Notes under the pieces: generated by a model
Databases searched by the model: none
The model's input: the letters and a program-made list of their open reading frames with translations, nothing else
Told to the model about the DNA's origin: nothing
Part shown: piece after piece, positions 60,499 to 64,000 of the stretch
Position numbering within the stretch: position 1 is the first letter of the stretch
Layout: every line of letters begins with the position of its first letter
Made by a program: the position numbers and the translations under genes
Assembly (NCBI GenBank): GCA_026989265.1
Contig: JALSJP010000005.1
Location: 1 to 64,000 of the forward strand
Direction of reading: 5' to 3'
Source: Micavibrio sp.
GTDB taxonomy: Bacteria; Pseudomonadota; Alphaproteobacteria; Micavibrionales; Micavibrionaceae
DNA length: 64,000 nt

Positions 60499-61267
60499 CC
60501 CTGCTTTAGATGATGAAGCTGCAAAGCCCGTTTTGTCCCATTTGATGGAGCTTCGTATTCGCTTGCTTTGGATAATTGGTGTTATGGCTTTGGGGACGGG
60601 CGTATGTTTTTTCTTTGTTGATGAGATTTACAGTTTTCTTGTGCATCCGCTTGCTGCCTCCATGAATGAAAACGATACGAACCGATTGATATATACGGGG
60701 TTAACAGAGGCTTTCTTTACCTATCTGAAGGTAGCTTTCTTTGCAGGGGTTTTCCTCACATTTCCAGTATTGCTAATGCAAATATGGGTGTTTGTTGCTC
60801 CGGGTTTATATAAAAATGAGCGTAAGGTTTTACTGCCATTTTTACTTGCTACGCCGATATTATTCTTTGCTGGCGGGGCATGTGTTTATTACCTAGTGTT
60901 GCCTATGGCATGGCCATTTTTCCTTAGTTTTCAAAGCACTGGCTCGGATATGGCTCTGCCCATACAATTGGAGGCAAGGGTTAGTGAATATCTCGATTTA
61001 ATTATGACCTTGATATTTGCCTTTGGCTTATGTTTTCAACTCCCTGTTTTACTTACCCTTTTGGGGCGAGTGGGGATTGTAAGTGCGGAATTTTTGGCAT
61101 CTAAACGCAAATATGCTGTAATTATTACATTTATTATAGCTGCATTTTTAACTCCGCCTGATATAATAAGTCAGGTAATGCTTGCCGTGCCGCTTCTTGC
61201 TCTTTATGAGTTATCTATCCTTCTAATAAAAATATCTACGCCAAAAAATGACAAAAACGCCGTATAA
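60491..61267 (+). CDS. tatC: Sec-independent protein translocase TatC
   Basis: TatC is the multi-span receptor of the Tat pathway. The 258-residue protein has six membrane helices and the conserved N-terminal LSHLMELRIRLLWI, FAGVFLTFPVLLMQIWVFVA, the PGLYKNERKV loop and the EARVSEYLDLIM periplasmic-to-membrane segment. The tail is basic. It overlaps zapE by 20 bp, so translation is coupled. With tatA and tatB it completes the translocon. Confidence 0.95.
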   Translation: MSSPALDDEAAKPVLSHLMELRIRLLWIIGVMALGTGVCFFFVDEIYSFLVHPLAASMNENDTNRLIYTGLTEAFFTYLKVAFFAGVFLTFPVLLMQIWVFVAPGLYKNERKVLLPFLLATPILFFAGGACVYYLVLPMAWPFFLSFQSTGSDMALPIQLEARVSEYLDLIMTLIFAFGLCFQLPVLLTLLGRVGIVSAEFLASKRKYAVIITFIIAAFLTPPDIISQVMLAVPLLALYELSILLIKISTPKNDKNAV

Positions 61268-62357
61268 AATATATCAAAAACGCATTGCATCGGGAGAGCT
61301 TAAAGCTGACATTGTGCAAGAAAAAACTATGGCTGAGTTGCAGCGGCTTTTTGATGGGGTCATGGAAAAAGAATGCGCTCCTAAAGTTAGTTTCTTGCAA
61401 AAGATAGCAGGGTTTAAACAAGAAATACCAACTCCTTTGGGTATTTACATGTATGGCGGGGTGGGGTGTGGCAAATCTATGCTCATGGATTTATTCTATG
61501 ATTGTTTGCCCGATGATGTTCCTAAACGCCGCGTGCATTTTCATGAATTTATGATAGAGGTTCATGATTATATAAATGCGAGGAGCTGCTTTGATAATGA
61601 TAGCTCAGGGCTTGTGGATCAGGCTTTACCGTCCTTGGCTGGGATAATTGCGCAAAAAGCCAACATATTATGCTTTGATGAATTTCATGTGGTGGATATT
61701 ACAGATGCTATGATTTTGGGGCGTTTGTTCAAAATATTGTTTGAGCATGACGTAATTATCGTTGCGACGAGTAATTGGTCACCAGATGATCTTTATAAAG
61801 ATGGCTTGCAGCGAGAGCGTTTTTTGCCATTTATTGAGCTGCTTAAAACTAAGGTTAAACCAATTCATTTGGGTGGTGACATAGATTATAGAGCGCAAAC
61901 AGTGCAAATCGAGGGAACATATTTCACTCCATTAGGGCGCAAAACCCAAAATATTCTTGATGATATTTTTGAAGAGATTACAAATGGTAGGGCTCACAGG
62001 AAAGAGGTCTTGCATATCAAGGGACGTGAAATTAATGTTAAGCAAGTTGTGGATGGCATTGCTCGCTTTACCTTTGCGCAGCTTTGCGAGCGACCACGCG
62101 GCGCGGAAGATTATCTGGAAGTTGCCCGCAAATACCATACTGTGTTTCTTGAGGATGTTCCAAAGCTTGGCTATGATAGGCGCAATGAGGCAAAGCGTTT
62201 GATGAATTTAATTGATGCGCTATATGAGGCGCGGGTGCGCGTTATTATTTCGGCGGAAGTTGGCGTTGATAGGCTGTATCGGGCTGGCGATCACCTTTAT
62301 GAATTTGAACGTACCGTATCGCGCTTGCTTGAGATGCAAAGTGCTGGTTATCCTTAG
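61248..62357 (+). CDS. zapE: Cell division ATPase ZapE (AFG1-like)
   Basis: The 369-residue AAA-type ATPase has GIYMYGGVGCGKSMLMDLFY (Walker A), LCFDEFHVVDITDAMILGRL (Walker B) and IVATSNWSPDDLYKDGLQRE, the pattern of ZapE/AFG1 proteins that act on the division ring or on unfolded membrane proteins. It starts inside the tatC end. The malate dehydrogenase gene follows; zapE-mdh adjacency is frequent in Alphaproteobacteria. Full length. Confidence 0.93.
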   Translation: MTKTPYKIYQKRIASGELKADIVQEKTMAELQRLFDGVMEKECAPKVSFLQKIAGFKQEIPTPLGIYMYGGVGCGKSMLMDLFYDCLPDDVPKRRVHFHEFMIEVHDYINARSCFDNDSSGLVDQALPSLAGIIAQKANILCFDEFHVVDITDAMILGRLFKILFEHDVIIVATSNWSPDDLYKDGLQRERFLPFIELLKTKVKPIHLGGDIDYRAQTVQIEGTYFTPLGRKTQNILDDIFEEITNGRAHRKEVLHIKGREINVKQVVDGIARFTFAQLCERPRGAEDYLEVARKYHTVFLEDVPKLGYDRRNEAKRLMNLIDALYEARVRVIISAEVGVDRLYRAGDHLYEFERTVSRLLEMQSAGYP

Positions 62358-62443
62358 ATGCTTTATCTTAACTGTTGCTACGAATCATCAAAAACGTTAT
62401 GCGTAGAGTGTTAAAATTTATAATTTCAAGAAAGGCACATTTT

Positions 62444-63421
62444 ATGAAAGATCCAGTTAGAGTTGCAGTTACAGGCGCGGCGGGGCAAATCGGTTATGCA
62501 TTATTATTTCGCATTGCATCGGGCGCTATGCTTGGCGCAGATCAGCCAGTTATTTTGCATTTGCTTGAGATTACCCCTGCACTTGGCGCGCTTGAAGGCG
62601 TTATAATGGAGCTTAATGATTGCGCGTTTCCATTGCTTGCGGGCACGGTTGCTACTGATGATGCTAATATAGCCTTTAAAGACGCGGATTATGCTTATCT
62701 TGTTGGGGCGCGTCCACGCGGCCCTGGGATGGAGCGCAAGGACTTGCTTGAGGCAAATGGTGCTATATTCGCTCCTCAAGGCAAAGCTATAAATGATCAT
62801 GCTAGCCGCGATGTTAAGGTTTTGGTGGTTGGAAACCCTGCTAATACAAATGCATTGATAGCGCAGCAAAATGCTCCTGATCTTGATCCGAGCTGTTTTA
62901 CCGCGATGGTACGCCTTGATCATAATAGAGCAATGAGCAAGCTTGCTGAGAAAACTGGCGCTCATTCCACAGATGTTAAGAATATGATTATTTGGGGGAA
63001 TCACAGCTCTACTCAATATCCTGATTTGCATCATGCAACCGTTAAGGGCGAGGCTGCTTTGTCTAATGTTGATCAATCATGGTATGAAGGCACGTTTATT
63101 CCAGAGGTGCAACAGCGCGGCGCGGCAATTATTAAAGCGCGCGGTGCTTCTAGCGCTGCTTCGGCGGCTTCTGCTGCTATTGATCATATGCGCAATTGGG
63201 CGCTTGGTACGCCTAAAGGGGAGTTTGTCTCAATGGCTGTTCCTTCTGATGGCTCTTATGGTGTTGAGGCGGGGGTTATATTTGGCTATCCCGTTACATG
63301 TGACAATGGCAGCTATAAGATTGTTCAAGGGCTTGATATTAATGAGTTCTCGCAAAAACGCCTTGATGAGAGCGAGGCAGAGCTTAGAGAAGAGCGCGCC
63401 GCGGTTGAAAAGTTATTTTAG
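62444..63421 (+). CDS. mdh: Malate dehydrogenase, cytosolic/Burkholderia-type
   Basis: MDH oxidises malate to oxaloacetate with NAD in the TCA cycle. From ATG 62444 (AAAGG site) the protein has 325 residues: the nucleotide loop [21 protein letters not shown] (written in two parts in the usual family form), [26 protein letters not shown], and the catalytic His in [16 protein letters not shown]. This group is the one found in Betaproteobacteria, Leptospira and the eukaryotic cytosol. Most Alphaproteobacteria carry the lactate-dehydrogenase-like type at this same place, so non-orthologous replacement is likely. sucC does not follow within the window. Confidence 0.93.
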   Translation: MKDPVRVAVTGAAGQIGYALLFRIASGAMLGADQPVILHLLEITPALGALEGVIMELNDCAFPLLAGTVATDDANIAFKDADYAYLVGARPRGPGMERKDLLEANGAIFAPQGKAINDHASRDVKVLVVGNPANTNALIAQQNAPDLDPSCFTAMVRLDHNRAMSKLAEKTGAHSTDVKNMIIWGNHSSTQYPDLHHATVKGEAALSNVDQSWYEGTFIPEVQQRGAAIIKARGASSAASAASAAIDHMRNWALGTPKGEFVSMAVPSDGSYGVEAGVIFGYPVTCDNGSYKIVQGLDINEFSQKRLDESEAELREERAAVEKLF

Positions 63422-63472
63422 CTATATAAACCCTATTTAAGAATGCTGTGTTTTTTAGAATTGTTATTTCTA

Positions 63473-63646
63473 ACCACGAAGCACATGAAGTGCCATCTCG
63501 AACATGAAATGGAAAGATCTTAAATACTGGCGACCTTTATAGATTCCTCGACTTTGCTCGGGATGACAAAAGACGTAACCTTAGTGGCTTCGTGACTTCG
63601 CGTTGAAAAATAACTATGGATTACCAATCAAGTTGGGAATGCTTTA
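63473..63646. repeat. Dispersed composite repeat, copy 3 (one arm inverted)
   Basis: ACCACGAAG opens it, then a block that is the reverse complement of 6026-6060 (GTGCCATCTCGAACATGAAA), a CCTCGACTTTGCTCGGGATG hairpin, GGCTTCGTGACTTCGCG and the ending TTACCAATCAAGTTGGGAAT hairpin. It fills the mdh downstream spacer (63422-63627). Its end supplies the last codons and stop of the gene on the minus strand. Confidence 0.7.
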
Positions 63647-64000
63647 GTGGGGGCGGTTGAAAATGCCTCTTCATTTGCCGCCATATCTTTATCAATTTGG
63701 GCAGATGATATTACTTCATTAACTCCATCTGTATTAAATTGAGGGGTGAGGGGGTATGGCTGGCTCGCATCTGCCACTTCTACCCCACCATTATTGAATA
63801 ATTGCTGGTTAGGTGATTGTGTTTGTGCGCGAGCAAGTAAATTTTCATTCCAGTAAGTTGGATCAATTCTCTTGATGTAATTTAGTGTCTCATTGTGCCA
63901 TGCGCTGGTTTTGTCACGCTCTATTAGTTCAGGAATCGTTTCGTAGTCCTCATTGCGTTTCTCCATAAAATCCATCCAAGTGGCTATTGTAAGTTCTTCT
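63628..64000 (-). CDS. Unknown protein, 5' end beyond the window
   Basis: The minus-strand frame runs to the window edge without a stop, so the ATG at 63975 need not be the start; the preceding codons read EELTIATW. The visible roughly 124 residues are polar (MDFMEKRNEDYETIPELIER, DPTYWNENLLARAQTQ). They end with AFPT, whose codons and stop come from the dispersed repeat at 63473-63646. I recognise no domain. The natural C-terminus may have been replaced by the insertion. Confidence 0.5.
   Translation of the reverse strand, partial: EELTIATWMDFMEKRNEDYETIPELIERDKTSAWHNETLNYIKRIDPTYWNENLLARAQTQSPNQQLFNNGGVEVADASQPYPLTPQFNTDGVNEVISSAQIDKDMAANEEAFSTAPTKAFPT

Noticed and set aside
1-64000. CRISPR arrays and rRNA genes
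   Set aside because: The only regular repeats are the 96-bp, 24-bp and 9-bp tandems, with no spacers between them; no rRNA-like sequence was noticed.

Overview
The window looks like a stretch of an AT-rich alphaproteobacterial chromosome (roughly 40% G+C by eye). The support is the alphaproteobacterial gene order erpA/dgt/SPOR/nagZ/scpA/scpB/tatABC, the zapE-mdh pair, a CpdR-type response regulator, a CckA-like hybrid kinase, a HisZ-type ATP phosphoribosyltransferase subunit, an N-formylglutamate amidohydrolase and a Rhodospirillum-like encapsulated-ferritin homologue. A perfect 16-bp parS-type palindrome at 176-191 suggests an origin-proximal chromosomal position. I cannot name a genus.

Layout. 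1-5.1 kb: an IS630 transposase remnant, parS, then purA, hisZ and glmM (minus strand) and a divergent N-formylglutamate amidohydrolase gene. 5.1-6.4 kb: a pentapeptide-repeat gene interrupted by an amber codon, and dispersed hairpin repeats. 6.4-22.7 kb: a nearly complete Tad/Flp pilus locus. It opens with a membrane-anchored pseudokinase gene and a small membrane-protein gene, then tadE, a second tadE/G, tadG, flp, cpaA, cpaB, cpaC, cpaD, cpaE, cpaF, tadB and tadC. Convergent to these lie tadD and a small CpaC-N-terminal-like gene. A 96-bp tandem palindromic element follows cpaF directly and supplies its stop codon. 22.7-31.8 kb: a lipoprotein gene, a decayed stretch, secE-nusG (not followed by ribosomal protein genes), a stand-alone encapsulated-ferritin homologue, mnmA, an unknown Gly-rich protein, tRNA-Met, murA, dcd with an unusual N-terminal extension, an IS3 remnant, tRNA-Val with an odd C33, cpdR and a glycosyltransferase. 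31.8-39.1 kb: a secreted propeller-like protein, an RluD-family synthase, a YjbH outer-membrane protein, a hybrid histidine kinase and a CheY-like receiver.

39.1-53.3 kb is a genomic island: a tyrosine integrase reads from beside tRNA-Tyr, and the far end abuts the receiver gene. It carries a broken hipBA, a translationally coupled type I restriction-modification operon (HTH protein, hsdM, rhuM, hsdS, a DUF3800 gene, hsdR and a truncated HrgA-like gene), a second hipA with a Gly/Ser-rich insertion overlapping an XRE gene, an IS3 orfA stub, an AlpA-like gene and an unknown gene coupled to the integrase.

53.3-64 kb returns to core genes: tRNA-Tyr, a class 1A dihydroorotate dehydrogenase, an erpA-like A-type iron-sulfur carrier, dgt, a SPOR protein, nagZ, scpA, a small His/Met-rich membrane protein, scpB, tatA, tatB, tatC, zapE and mdh. 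It ends with a dispersed repeat and a gene cut by the window edge. Repeated themes are decayed insertion sequences and palindromic repeats that supply the 3' ends of coding genes. No rRNA and no CRISPR array were seen.
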